A stretch of DNA of 64,000 nt from CALNBC01 sp050945915 (GTDB taxonomy: Bacteria; Bacillota; Clostridia; Christensenellales; CALWSW01). The notes under the pieces are model-generated. The model searched no databases. It was not told the origin of the DNA and saw only the letters and a list, made by a program, of their open reading frames with translations. The position numbers and the translations under genes were made by a program. The stretch lies in NCBI GenBank assembly GCA_050945915.1, contig JBMNTV010000002.1, positions 1 through 64,000 of the forward strand, written 5' to 3'. Shown here piece by piece: positions 40,779 to 50,358 of this stretch (positions within the stretch are counted from its first letter, which is position 1; every line of letters begins with the position of its first letter).

Positions 40779-42665
40779 ATGCACACGTTTGACGCCGGCA
40801 CATTTGACGCCGTGGTGGTCGGCGCGGGCCACGCGGGTTGCGAAGCCGCCCTTGCCCTGGCAAGGATGGGGCACCGCACCCTCTGCCTGACCATGAATCT
40901 GGATTCCGTGGCGCTGATGGCCTGCAACCCCGCCATCGGCGGCTCCAGCAAGGGCCACCTCGTGCGGGAAATCGACGCGCTGGGCGGCGAGATGGGCCTT
41001 GCCGCGGACGAGACTTTGATACAACTGAAACTCCTGAATACCGGCAAGGGCCCCGCCATCCACAGCCTGCGCGCCCAGATGGACAAGCGGCGCTACCACG
41101 AGCGCATGAAGCGCACCCTGGAGCGGACGGAAAATCTGTTCCTCCGCCAGGGCGAATGCGTAAAAATTCTGGTGGAGGACGGAAAGGCGACAGGCGTGGT
41201 CACCGCCACCGGGGCGGTTTACCGCGCTCGTGTGGTGATCCTCGCCACCGGGGTTTACCTCAAAAGCAGGATCATCATCGGGGAAGCCTCGTTTAACCAA
41301 GGCCCCAGCGGGCTGCAGAGCGCAAATCTGCTTTCCCAAAGTTTGGAAGAATTGGGCTTTCCTCTTCGCCGATTCAAAACCGGGACCCCCGCCCGGGTGA
41401 ACCTCCGTTCCTTGGACCTTGAAAAGACCGTACCCCAGTACGGTGACCCCAAGGCCCCGCCCTTTTCCTTCCTGACGAAAGAAAGGAAAGATGCCGATCA
41501 CCCCTGCTATCTGACGTATACCAACGAAACAACCCACGAGCTGATCCGGTCGAATCTGCACCGGGCGCCGATGTACAGCGGCACCATCAAGGGCACAGGG
41601 GCGCGGTATTGCCCCTCGATTGAGGACAAGGTCGTCCGCTTTGCCAACAAGGACCGGCACCAGATCTTCCTGGAGCCGGAGGGGCTGACGACGGACGAAG
41701 TGTACCTCCAGGGCTTGTCCACCTCCATGCCGGAGGATTTGCAGGTGCGGATCATCCGCACCGTCGCCGGGTTGGAACGGGCAGAGGTGATGCGGCCGGC
41801 CTATGCCATCGAGTACGACTGCATCGACCCCACCCAGCTCAACCTCTCCCTGGGCGCGAAAACCATCAAGGGCCTGTATTTCGCCGGCCAGATCAACGGC
41901 ACCAGCGGATACGAAGAAGCCGCCGCCCAGGGCATCGTGGCGGGGATCAACGCCTCTTTGTGGCTGCGGGGAAAAGACCCGCTCATCCTGCGCAGGGACG
42001 ACAGCTACATCGGCGTGCTCATCGACGATCTGGTCACCAAGGGCACCAACGAGCCCTACCGCATGATGACCAGCCGCGCCGAATACCGCCTGCTTTTGCG
42101 GCAGGACAATGCGGATCTGCGCCTGACGGAACTGGGTTACGCTGCAGGGCTGGCCACCAGGGAGCGCTACGAAACCATGCGGACCAAAAAGCAGGAGCTT
42201 GAGGAAGAGCTCGCCCGAATGAAGGCGACAAAGGTCCTAAAGTCCGAGTTTTTGCGCATGCTGGAGGAGCGCAATGAGCATTCTCCTAAAAAGATCCCCA
42301 CGCTGTTTGACCTTTTGAAGCGGGAGGGGTTCAGCCTTGCGGACGTTTCCCGCTGCGACCCGGACCCCCGCCCCATTTCCCCCGCCGTGGCGGAGCAGCT
42401 GGCGATTGAGGCGAAGTACGAAGGGTACATTGCCAAACAGCGGGACGAGGTGGAGCGCTTCAAAAAGCTGGAGGATCGCCGGATCCCGAAAGATCTGGAT
42501 TATGCGAATCTTTCCGGCCTGCGACTGGAAGCCCGGCAGAAGCTGGACAAGCAGCGGCCGGAAAACATCGGCCAAGCGTCCCGCATTTCCGGCGTTTCGC
42601 CGGCGGACGTGGCGGTGCTGCTCATCGCCGTGGAAAAATACCAACGAGAAAAAGGAGCGCGCTGA
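40779..42665 (+). CDS. mnmG: tRNA uridine-5-carboxymethylaminomethyl enzyme
   Basis: 628 residues, full length. It modifies U34 of certain tRNAs together with MnmE, using FAD. Marks are the FAD site VVVGAGHAGCEAALALARMG, then CNPAIGGSSKGHLVREIDAL, LNTGKGPAIHSLRAQMDK and QINGTSGYEEAAAQG. The downstream rsmG overlaps by one base. In many Bacillota this pair is near dnaA; here it is about 14 kb from dnaA, and mnmE is not next to it. Confidence 0.97.
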   Translation: MHTFDAGTFDAVVVGAGHAGCEAALALARMGHRTLCLTMNLDSVALMACNPAIGGSSKGHLVREIDALGGEMGLAADETLIQLKLLNTGKGPAIHSLRAQMDKRRYHERMKRTLERTENLFLRQGECVKILVEDGKATGVVTATGAVYRARVVILATGVYLKSRIIIGEASFNQGPSGLQSANLLSQSLEELGFPLRRFKTGTPARVNLRSLDLEKTVPQYGDPKAPPFSFLTKERKDADHPCYLTYTNETTHELIRSNLHRAPMYSGTIKGTGARYCPSIEDKVVRFANKDRHQIFLEPEGLTTDEVYLQGLSTSMPEDLQVRIIRTVAGLERAEVMRPAYAIEYDCIDPTQLNLSLGAKTIKGLYFAGQINGTSGYEEAAAQGIVAGINASLWLRGKDPLILRRDDSYIGVLIDDLVTKGTNEPYRMMTSRAEYRLLLRQDNADLRLTELGYAAGLATRERYETMRTKKQELEEELARMKATKVLKSEFLRMLEERNEHSPKKIPTLFDLLKREGFSLADVSRCDPDPRPISPAVAEQLAIEAKYEGYIAKQRDEVERFKKLEDRRIPKDLDYANLSGLRLEARQKLDKQRPENIGQASRISGVSPADVAVLLIAVEKYQREKGAR

Positions 42666-43366
42666 TGGACAACGGCATTCTGCTTTCCGCTTTTTCCGCA
42701 GTCTCCTTTACCCCCAGCCCGGAACAGGTGGAACAATTCCAAACCTATCATGCCCTGCTTGCCGAATGGAACCAGCGGATCAACCTGACCGCCGTCATCG
42801 ACGACGAAGGTGTGGCGCAAAAGCACTTTGCGGATTCCCTGCTCGTCCTGCCTTTTTTGAAGGGGGAAGAACGGGTTTTGGACCTGGGCACCGGTGCCGG
42901 ATTCCCCGGCGTGCCGCTTTTGATCGCCCGGCCGGGACTCAAACTCACCTTGATGGATTCGGTGAAGAAAAAGCTGGATTTTTTGGCGCATCTGCTGCCA
43001 GAACTCGGCCTGACAGCCGAACTCCTCCATGCCCGGGCAGAGGATGCGGCAAAAAAGACCGAATACCGGGACGGGTTCGACCTCGTCCTTTCCCGGGCGG
43101 TGGCGCCGATGAACGTGCTGGCGGAGCTCGCCCTGCCCTTTGTGCAGCCCGGGGGGAAGGCGGTGTGCTTCAAGGGCCCCGCGCTTTCTGATGAGCTGGC
43201 GGTTGCCCGGCGCGCTTTGCGTGAGCTTTGCGCAAAAGTGGCAGAAGTGCGGGAGTTCTCCCTTCCCTGGGGGGAACGCAAGCTGGCCGTACTCCAAAAA
43301 ACCGCGCCCACGCCCAAAAAATACCCCCGCCAGGCGGGAAAAGCGTCCAGGAACCCCCTATGCTGA
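42665..43366 (+). CDS. rsmG: 16S rRNA m7G527 methyltransferase
   Basis: 233 residues. Marks are EWNQRINLTAVIDDEGVAQ, the SAM motif VLDLGTGAGFPGVPL, and DLVLSRAVAPM. The ATG overlaps the mnmG stop (TGATG), so the two are coupled. Loss of RsmG in bacteria gives low-level streptomycin resistance (family knowledge). Confidence 0.95.
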   Translation: MDNGILLSAFSAVSFTPSPEQVEQFQTYHALLAEWNQRINLTAVIDDEGVAQKHFADSLLVLPFLKGEERVLDLGTGAGFPGVPLLIARPGLKLTLMDSVKKKLDFLAHLLPELGLTAELLHARAEDAAKKTEYRDGFDLVLSRAVAPMNVLAELALPFVQPGGKAVCFKGPALSDELAVARRALRELCAKVAEVREFSLPWGERKLAVLQKTAPTPKKYPRQAGKASRNPLC

Positions 43367-43842
43367 CGGTGCGCATCGTCTGCGTCGGCAAAATGAAGGA
43401 AAAATTTTATGCCGACGCTGTGAAGGAATACAAAAAGCGGCTATCCAACCGGGTGAAGCTGGACATCGTGGAGGTGAAGGATTTCCCCGCGCCGGACCGG
43501 CTTTCCCCGGCGGAGGAAGCAGCCGTCAAGGACGCTGAGGGCGAGCTGATCTTAAAGGCCATTCAGCCCAACGACCACGTCATCGCCCTGGCCATCGAGG
43601 GCAGGCGAAAAGACTCCCTCGCCTTCGCCGCACAGCTTCAAAACCTGATGAACGCCGGCAAAAGCAGCATCGCCTTCGTCATCGGGGGCTCTTTGGGCCT
43701 GTCCGACGCGGTACTGAAGCGGGCGGACGACACCCTGAGCTTTTCCGACTTCACTTTTTGCCATCAGCTCATGCGGGTCATCCTTTTGGAACAGATCTAT
43801 CGGGCGGTGAAAATCAACGCAGGGGAAAGCTATCACAAATGA
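43360..43842 (+). CDS. rlmH: 23S rRNA pseudouridine-1915 methyltransferase
   Basis: 160 residues, the normal RlmH length. A SPOUT-fold enzyme with VCVGKMKEKFY at the start and the knot region FVIGGSLGLSDAVL followed by FCHQLMRVILLEQIYRA. The start overlaps the end of rsmG by seven bases. It is the last gene of mnmG-rsmG-rlmH. Confidence 0.95.
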   Translation: MLTVRIVCVGKMKEKFYADAVKEYKKRLSNRVKLDIVEVKDFPAPDRLSPAEEAAVKDAEGELILKAIQPNDHVIALAIEGRRKDSLAFAAQLQNLMNAGKSSIAFVIGGSLGLSDAVLKRADDTLSFSDFTFCHQLMRVILLEQIYRAVKINAGESYHK

Positions 43843-44390
43843 TTCTTCGGCCGGACGCAGGGAAACGGGATTTTGCCGCCGCTTCTGCGGCTGGCCGGAA
43901 TTGTTAATGGATTCACACGCCTCTTTCGCACCTCATATCCTATTCTAACAGAAGAAACAACCCGCCAAGGGGATGCCACCCGGGCTTCGTTTTGGGCGGC
44001 CCTTTTCATCAAAAATCCGCAAAAATGAAGGTCACAAACAGGCGGAACCAACGGGCAAAGCCGCACCGGTTGGCCGCCGCATTCGCTGTTGCGGGGGTTT
44101 CTTCATGAATTTGTAAGTATTGACCGGGTTTCTTTCCCTGCTGTGTTGTGTTATATTGATAAAGTGCAGATTAGCGAAACATCATCATAGCGGCGGTGGC
44201 AAAGCCCTTTGCCCTTGTTGGCGGGGGTTCGTCTTGTCCCGGTTGAACGCGCATCCGCCCCTTGCGAAGCGCTACACGGCGGGCTTTCGGGGCAGCAGCA
44301 CGGAACATGCGCGCAAAGCCCACAAACGGCGGCAAAAACGGGTACTTGTTTTGAGATCCGGTTTTGCTGAAAATCCTCGGATTCTGTATC
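43843..44390. other. Intergenic stretch before serC
   Basis: About 550 bases with GC-rich hairpins (for example GCCGC with GCGGC near 43875-43891) and a possible weak promoter ending TATATT near 44155. No gene, tRNA or known riboswitch was recognised. Short frames on both strands lack ribosome sites. Confidence 0.35.
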
Positions 44391-44419
44391 TTGCATATAT
44401 GGCCAATGGGTATTATAAT
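44391..44419 (+). promoter_or_regulatory. Promoter of serC-serA
   Basis: TTGCAT (44391-44396) and TATAAT (44414-44419) are 17 bases apart. The leader is about 40 bases. A second weaker pair (TTGCTG, 17 bases, TATCTT) lies just upstream. Confidence 0.75.
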
Positions 44420-44468
44420 AAGAGCCTATTGGTTTGTTAATATTTTGACTATCCAACGGAGGATGATC

Positions 44469-45551
44469 ATGAGAGTCTACAATTTTGCTGCGGGCCCCGC
44501 AACTTTGCCCCTGCCCGTTTTGCTCCGCGCCCAGGCCGAACTGGTGGAACACGGCGGAAACGGCATGTCCGTGATGGAGATGACCCATCGCTCTCCGATG
44601 TTCAAGTCTATCATCGATGGCGCGGAAGCCTCTCTGCGCCGCCTGATGGATATTCCCGAAGATTACGCCGTTTTGTTCCTGCAAGGCGGAGCCACCACCC
44701 AGTTCTCCGCGGTTCCCATGAATCTGATGCACACCGGCAAGGCGGATTACATCGTTTCCGGCAACTTCGCCGCCAAGGCCGCCAAGGAAGGCGAAAAATA
44801 CGGCGCCGTACGGGTGGTGAAAAGCTCGAAGGACAAGGGTTATGCCTATGTTCCCAAGACCGCCCGGTCGGATTTCGACCCTTCGGCGGATTATGTGCAC
44901 ATCACCACCAACAACACGATCTACGGCACGAGTTACCGCACCAACCTGCCGGATTGCGGGGATGTCCCCCTGGTGGCGGACATGTCCAGCAACATCCTTT
45001 CCGAGCCCTACGACGTGCGTCGCTTCGGATTGATTTATGCCGGCGCCCAGAAGAACATCGGACCTGCCGGGGTGACCATCGTCATCGTGCGCAAGGACCT
45101 CGCCGAAAAGGGGCCGATTGCGGACTTCGTTCCCAGCCTGCTGCGCTATGACATCCAGGTCAAGGACGGCTCCATGCACAACACGCCGCCCACCTTCGCC
45201 ATCTATCTGGCGGGCCTGGTGTTCGAAGAACTGGAAAAAACCGGCGGCATCGCGGCCGCCAAGGAGCGCAACGAAGCAAAGGCGAAACTGCTGTACGACG
45301 TGTTGGACGCTTCCTCCTTCTATCGCCCGGTGGCGGATAAGGAAGACCGCTCCATCATGAACATCACCTTCACCACCCCCGACCCGGATACGGATGCGCG
45401 CTTTGTCAAAGAAGCGGCTGCGCGGGGGCTTGTGAACCTGAAGGGACACAGGGCAGCCGGCGGAATCCGCGCCAGCATCTACAATGCCATGACCATCGAA
45501 GGTGTCCGTGCCCTTTGCGATTTTATGCGCGACTTTGAAAAGAATGCTTGA
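44469..45551 (+). CDS. serC: Phosphoserine aminotransferase
   Basis: 360 residues. A class V PLP enzyme that makes phosphoserine from 3-phosphohydroxypyruvate and glutamate. It starts RVYNFAAGPATLPLPVL, and the PLP lysine is Lys195 in GAQKNIGPAG. ATG 44469 has GGAGG six bases before it. It is followed by serA after a short gap, giving the first two steps of serine synthesis; serB is not in this window. Confidence 0.96.
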   Translation: MRVYNFAAGPATLPLPVLLRAQAELVEHGGNGMSVMEMTHRSPMFKSIIDGAEASLRRLMDIPEDYAVLFLQGGATTQFSAVPMNLMHTGKADYIVSGNFAAKAAKEGEKYGAVRVVKSSKDKGYAYVPKTARSDFDPSADYVHITTNNTIYGTSYRTNLPDCGDVPLVADMSSNILSEPYDVRRFGLIYAGAQKNIGPAGVTIVIVRKDLAEKGPIADFVPSLLRYDIQVKDGSMHNTPPTFAIYLAGLVFEELEKTGGIAAAKERNEAKAKLLYDVLDASSFYRPVADKEDRSIMNITFTTPDPDTDARFVKEAAARGLVNLKGHRAAGGIRASIYNAMTIEGVRALCDFMRDFEKNA

Positions 45552-45569
45552 CAGGAGAGTTTGACTGAT

Positions 45570-46730
45570 ATGAATATCCGTATGCTGAACAAAATCGACC
45601 CCATCGTCCATGAAATCCTCAAGGATTATCACGTCTCGCAGGATTGCGAGGATCCGGTGGGCATCCTCATCCGCAGCGCAAAAATCCACGATATGGAGTT
45701 CCCAGAAAGCCTGCTCGCCATCGCCAGGGCGGGCGCCGGAGTGAACAACATCCCCATCGAGCGCTGCGCACAAGAGGGCATCGTGGTGTTCAACACCCCC
45801 GGCGCCAACGCCAACGCCGTCAAGGAGCTGGTCCTGGCTTCCATCATGATGACCAGCCGCAATCTCTGCGAAGCCATCGAATGGTGCAAATCCCTTTGCG
45901 GCAACCCGGACGCCGCCGCCCTCATCGAAGCGGGCAAGAACCAGTTCGTCGGCCCGGAGCTCAAGGGCAAGACCATGGGCGTCATCGGCCTTGGGGACAT
46001 CGGCGTCATGGTGGCCAACGAAGCCTATGCCATCGGCATGAACGTCATCGGCTTTGACCCCTTCATCTCGGTGGATCACGCCTGGAAGCTGTCCCGGGCC
46101 ATCGAACACGCTTCCTCTTTGGATTACCTGATCCGCGAGTCCGACTTCATCACCCTGCACGTGCCGCTGACGGACGAAACCCGCGGCTTCTTTGGCGAAA
46201 AGCAGCTTGCCGCCTGCAAGCCCACCGCCATGCTGCTCAACTTCTCCCGGGCGGACGTGGTGGACACCACAGCAGTCCTGAAGGCGCTGGAGGAGGATCG
46301 TCTGGCGAAATACATCGTGGACTTCCCCACGCCGGAGGTCATCTGCAAGAAGAACGTCGTCGCCATTCCCCACCTGGGCGCCTCCACCCCCGAAGCGGAG
46401 GAAAACTGCGCCCGCATGGCCGCCAAGCAGTTAAAGGACTACATCGAAAACGGCAACATCGTCAATTCCGTAAACCTGCCCAATTGCGATATGCCCCGCA
46501 GCGGCGCCATGCGCATCTGCCTGCTGCACAAAAACATCCCCAACATGGTGGGCCGCATCTCCGCCGCAGTGGCGAAGCGAAACGCCAACATCACCAACAT
46601 GATGAACCGCAGCCGCAATAATTATGCTTATACCATGCTGGATCTGGACGAGGACATCAACAACCACCTGTATGACGACCTCTGCTCCATCGAGGGCATG
46701 ATCCGCACCAGAATCCTCAAGAACAAGTAA
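45570..46730 (+). CDS. serA: D-3-phosphoglycerate dehydrogenase with ACT domain
   Basis: About 386 residues. NAD-dependent oxidation of 3-phosphoglycerate. The Rossmann motif is GVIGLGDIGVMVANEA, with further marks RAGAGVNNIP, LHVPLTDETRGFF and IPHLGASTPEAEENC. The C-terminal part (about 315-386) is an ACT domain for serine feedback. The start may be TTG 45561 or ATG 45570; the ATG fits the family better. It lacks the long insert of the large SerA type. Confidence 0.95.
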   Translation: MNIRMLNKIDPIVHEILKDYHVSQDCEDPVGILIRSAKIHDMEFPESLLAIARAGAGVNNIPIERCAQEGIVVFNTPGANANAVKELVLASIMMTSRNLCEAIEWCKSLCGNPDAAALIEAGKNQFVGPELKGKTMGVIGLGDIGVMVANEAYAIGMNVIGFDPFISVDHAWKLSRAIEHASSLDYLIRESDFITLHVPLTDETRGFFGEKQLAACKPTAMLLNFSRADVVDTTAVLKALEEDRLAKYIVDFPTPEVICKKNVVAIPHLGASTPEAEENCARMAAKQLKDYIENGNIVNSVNLPNCDMPRSGAMRICLLHKNIPNMVGRISAAVAKRNANITNMMNRSRNNYAYTMLDLDEDINNHLYDDLCSIEGMIRTRILKNK

Positions 46731-46808
46731 TTGTTGCAATATTTCCGCGCCCGTCGATGCGGCCCCGCCGCCCGATGGGCGCAAGTACTTTTTGGGGACA
46801 AAAATAAG

Positions 46809-46836
46809 AACCTGCTGTGACAAACTCCAGCAGGTT
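46809..46836. terminator. Terminator shared by serA and the convergent DUF2935 gene
   Basis: AACCTGCTG (46809-46817) pairs with CAGCAGGTT (46828-46836). The T-rich tail is better on the minus strand (CTTATTTTT), so it mainly serves the minus-strand gene. Confidence 0.65.
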
Positions 46837-46887
46837 TCATGTTGTCCCCTGTGATTCTTGATCGATCTTGTGGAACTGGCTGGGTGT

Positions 46888-47811
46888 TCAGCAGCGTTCA
46901 AACATTTTCAAGAGCCGCAAATAATGGTTCGCCTCCCGCAGCACGTGATCCCCCAGCAGCGGGATGATGATGGACCGGATGTTGCAGGCAAGGATTCCCT
47001 GGGTGCCCTGGGCCTTGAAGTTCCGCAGGTCCTTCGTCGCCTTCAGGCTTTCCTGGGTCACCTTCGCAAAGCAAGCCGCATCATCCATCGCCGCCTTGGC
47101 GGCCGCCGTCAGCTTATCAAACTCGCAGCCGAATTCATTCGCCTGGCAGATCAGTTCATTCTCCGTCGGGTCCAAAAGCCCCCGGATGAATTTGGCGTGT
47201 TCCGCCATCTGCCTGTTCCAGAAGCGCTCCTGCTCCAGGGCATCCTTTTCATAGCTGCACTCTTCCCTCTTTTGCAGCTTCTTCAGCGTCTTTTCATAAA
47301 GTTCCGCCTCGCGGATGATGTGTTTGATCAGCAACGGATAGTTGAACGTGAACATCTTGCAATCCAATTGATCGCACAACACCTTGGTCTTAAACTGGAT
47401 GAGATCGTCCGTTGCCTTGATCGCCCTGTTGTTGAGGGCGGCGACGCGCTGTTCAAACATCGGGGTGGCCCGGAAGTTGCCGCCGCAGGTGAGCCTTGCT
47501 TCCGCCTGGGTCAGTTCGGTGGGAATCTGAACCCCCGTTAAGAAGATGGTGGCCTGCTCAGCATTCAAAGTAAAGGGCGTGATGACTTCGCCGGACTGCA
47601 GAATGTCGCAACTGACTACGCCATTGGAAAGGGAAACGGCTTCCGCCAAAATTGCGTCAAACTCCTTGCGAAATCCATCCGCCTTTTTCGCACAATCGGC
47701 ATCCCGGGGCGTAAAGCCCGCCTGAAGGAAAAATGCGTGTTCCTTCATGATCCTTGCAAAAAACAAATGTAAACCCAAGGATTGTTTTATGAAATCAACT
47801 CTTGAGAGCAT
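46888..47811 (-). CDS. DUF2935 protein, putative metal-binding four-helix repeat
   Basis: About 307 residues, helical, with two similar halves: ARIMKEHAFFLQAGF in the first and NRQMAEHAKFIRGLLDPTE in the second, and HIIREAELYEKTL and HVLREANHYLRLL at the ends. The conserved Glu and His positions suggest a ferritin/hemerythrin-like metal site, as reported for this family. ATG 47811 is chosen because AGGAGG lies eight bases upstream and the -10 box (47851-47846) overlaps the earlier ATG at 47847. Its role is unknown. Confidence 0.82.
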   Translation of the reverse strand: MLSRVDFIKQSLGLHLFFARIMKEHAFFLQAGFTPRDADCAKKADGFRKEFDAILAEAVSLSNGVVSCDILQSGEVITPFTLNAEQATIFLTGVQIPTELTQAEARLTCGGNFRATPMFEQRVAALNNRAIKATDDLIQFKTKVLCDQLDCKMFTFNYPLLIKHIIREAELYEKTLKKLQKREECSYEKDALEQERFWNRQMAEHAKFIRGLLDPTENELICQANEFGCEFDKLTAAAKAAMDDAACFAKVTQESLKATKDLRNFKAQGTQGILACNIRSIIIPLLGDHVLREANHYLRLLKMFERC

Positions 47812-47904
47812 CCTGGTGACCTCCTGTTCGGGTACTTGCTTCTCCATTATATGTTCACATGATTGAAACTGTTATCCGGTTGACAAGGCATGTTTTCAAG
47901 AATC

Positions 47905-47927
47905 CGCCAGGGAGAAACGCCCTGGCG
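47905..47927. terminator. Hairpin upstream of cca
   Basis: CGCCAGGG (47905-47912) pairs with CCCTGGCG (47920-47927), followed on the plus strand by CTGTTTTCTTT. It looks like a terminator, but no plus-strand gene is directly upstream. Confidence 0.45.
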
Positions 47928-48017
47928 CTGTTTTCTTTGCCCGATTTGTGTTACCATGGTCATTGACGTAAACTAGGAGGAGACTTGAATGCGCATTTGA
48001 AGGAGGAACCGTGAACC

Positions 48018-49418
48018 ATGATCCCAGCGCCGGTAGAGCAGCTTGCAGCCGCCTTCCAAAAAAGCGGCCATTCCCTGTTTGCTGTGGGAGGAATGGTGCG
48101 AAACCCCCTGCTGGGCTTTCCCATCAGCGATATGGACGTGACGACGGACGCGCTGCCCGAAGAATCGCTGAAAATCGGGGAAGAGTTGGGGCTGATCGCC
48201 ATTCCCAAGGCGGTGCAGTTCGGCACCGTGGAGCTGATCGCGCCGGACAAGAGCTGGTCCGTGGAATGCACCACCTTCCGGGCGGATGTTTACGGCCCCG
48301 GCGGGTTCCACAGGCCGACGGGGGTGCGCTTTTCCAAGGATCTGGAGTCGGACGCCTTTCGCAGGGATTTTACCGTCAACGCCATCTATCAAAACGCGCT
48401 GACGGGGGACATCGTGGACCCCACCGGCGGCATGGAAGACCTGAAAAACCGGCTGCTTCGCGCGACTTCCAAGGACCCCTGCGTCATCATGGGGGACGAC
48501 GGGCTGCGGGTGTTGCGACTGGTGCGCTTCGCCTGCGAACTGGGCTTTGATATCGAGCCAAAAACCCGGGATGCGGCGAAGGAGTTCGCCGAAGGGTTGG
48601 CCGACATTCCCGCCGAGCGCAAATACGCCGAGCTGAAAAAAATCCTGCTTTCCGACGTGCGCTACCACGCGCCCCAGCCCCGGGGCGAACACGCGGTGCT
48701 GCGGGCGCTGAATCTGATGCGCGACCTCGGTTCCCTGCAATACGTCATCCCCGAGCTTTTAGAGGGGGAAAACGTCGCCCAAAATCCCCAGTACCACGCC
48801 TATGACGTGATGAACCACGCCTTTATGGTCGCCGCCAGCACGCCGCCGGAACTCGTCTTGCGCCTTGCGGGGCTGTTGCACGACATCGCCAAGCCCGTCG
48901 TCTTTCACAAAACCGGACGCATGCATGGCCACGAGTCCGAAGGCGCAAAAATTGCCCGGGAAATACTCGCCCGGCTGAAGGTGGAAAAGGCCGTCACCGA
49001 GCGGGTGTGTTCCCTGATTCGCTGGCATATGTACGATTTGGACGGCCGCGCCAGGGAAAAGACCCTGAAGAAGCAGTTCGTCCAGTGGGGGAAGGCGTTC
49101 GTACTGGACCTTGCCACCCTCCGGGAGGCGGACGTCATCGGTTCGGGCATCTCCAGGGAGCCGGAGAGCACCGCCCAGCGCTGGCGGCGGGTGCTTTCGG
49201 AGATGATCGAAACCAACACCCCCTTTTCGGAAAACGAGCTGGACATCACCGGTCAGGACATCGCCGCTTTGGGCTTTTTGGGCAAGCAGATCGGCGAAGT
49301 CAAGCGCGCCCTGTGGATGCACTGCGCCGTTCACCCCAACGAAAACCAAAACAAACGATTGATTCGCCTTGCCCGGGGCATGGGAAAACGATTCCATGAC
49401 CCCGCTCTCAAGGATTGA
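48018..49418 (+). CDS. cca: CCA-adding tRNA nucleotidyltransferase with HD domain
   Basis: 466 residues. The class II nucleotidyltransferase head has LFAVGGMVRNPLLG, the metal pair in SDMDVTTDA, and RRDFTVNAI. The neck and body follow, then an HD domain (LLHDIAKP, SLIRWHMYDLDG). GAAGGAGG lies before the ATG. It adds or repairs the tRNA 3' CCA; note that the tRNA-Thr in this window encodes its own CCA. Confidence 0.94.
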   Translation: MIPAPVEQLAAAFQKSGHSLFAVGGMVRNPLLGFPISDMDVTTDALPEESLKIGEELGLIAIPKAVQFGTVELIAPDKSWSVECTTFRADVYGPGGFHRPTGVRFSKDLESDAFRRDFTVNAIYQNALTGDIVDPTGGMEDLKNRLLRATSKDPCVIMGDDGLRVLRLVRFACELGFDIEPKTRDAAKEFAEGLADIPAERKYAELKKILLSDVRYHAPQPRGEHAVLRALNLMRDLGSLQYVIPELLEGENVAQNPQYHAYDVMNHAFMVAASTPPELVLRLAGLLHDIAKPVVFHKTGRMHGHESEGAKIAREILARLKVEKAVTERVCSLIRWHMYDLDGRAREKTLKKQFVQWGKAFVLDLATLREADVIGSGISREPESTAQRWRRVLSEMIETNTPFSENELDITGQDIAALGFLGKQIGEVKRALWMHCAVHPNENQNKRLIRLARGMGKRFHDPALKD

Positions 49419-49429
49419 TGGATGGTATC

Positions 49430-50230
49430 ATGCAGATTAAATTTGTTCCTATTTTTTCCGGCAGTTCGGGCAACTGCGCCCTTTTTGCCACCGAAGGCGC
49501 CAAACTGCTCATCGACGCAGGCAAGCCCGGCTCTGCCATCATCGATCAGCTCAAAAGGCTGAAGCTGGACCCGTCCAGCCTGGACGGGATCCTCGTTACC
49601 CACGAACACACCGACCATTCCAAGGGCGTTGGCGTGCTTTCCAGAAGATTCGATCTTCCGGTTTATGCCACCGCCGCCACCTTTTCCGCCATGGAACGGT
49701 CCATCGGTTCCATCGCTTCCAAAAACCTGCGCGTCATCCACGCGGGGCGCGAGTTTTCCGTGGGGAACGTTTGCGTGTTCCCCATATCGATTCCCCATGA
49801 CGCGGCGGACCCTGTGGGCTTTATGATCCGCTGCTGCGGCCGCACCGTCGCTCAGTTCACAGACCTCGGACATATGCCAAAGGAAATCCTGAATACCGCC
49901 GCCGAAGCCGACCTGGTGGTGCTGGAGAGCAATCACGACGTTTGCATGCTGAAAAACGGGCCGTATCCCGCAAGGCTGAAAAACCGCATCCTGGGCAGGC
50001 GGGGCCATCTTTCCAACGATACTGCGGCGGAATCCGCCGTCGCCCTCGCCCGCCGGGGGGTAACTACCATCGTCCTCGGCCACCTCAGCGCCCAGAACAA
50101 CACCGAAACCGTCGCCTATGAAACGGTGTGCAACGCCCTTTGCAAAGAAGGCCTGCGCCTTGGGGAGGATCTTCGCCTGGAGGTCGCCTCCCGGGAAGGC
50201 CCCACGATCGCGTTTGATTTGAGCGTTTAG
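49430..50230 (+). CDS. Metallo-beta-lactamase fold hydrolase, YycJ/WalJ-like
   Basis: 266 residues. The metal motif is THEHTDHSKG, and the family pattern FVPIFSGSSGNC at the start and VVLGHLSAQNNT near the end fit YycJ (WalJ), a Bacillota hydrolase linked to DNA or wall processes. The start was taken as ATG 49430, where the family begins. It overlaps nothing but follows cca by 11 bases, so it is probably co-transcribed. Confidence 0.85.
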   Translation: MQIKFVPIFSGSSGNCALFATEGAKLLIDAGKPGSAIIDQLKRLKLDPSSLDGILVTHEHTDHSKGVGVLSRRFDLPVYATAATFSAMERSIGSIASKNLRVIHAGREFSVGNVCVFPISIPHDAADPVGFMIRCCGRTVAQFTDLGHMPKEILNTAAEADLVVLESNHDVCMLKNGPYPARLKNRILGRRGHLSNDTAAESAVALARRGVTTIVLGHLSAQNNTETVAYETVCNALCKEGLRLGEDLRLEVASREGPTIAFDLSV

Positions 50231-50358
50231 GTTTCTGCGCCCTTGCTGTGCGTTGATCCATTTCCTTCGCCCGGAACCTTGGACCGGTGCAAAGAAATCC
50301 GAACTGGCTTTGCCTGTTCAGATCCGGCCCCAAACGGGCATTCATCAGGAGCATTCAA

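Noticed and set aside
44151..46373. A 740-codon minus-strand frame opposite serC and serA
   Set aside because: Same reason; serC and serA are unmistakable and the antisense product has no known pattern.
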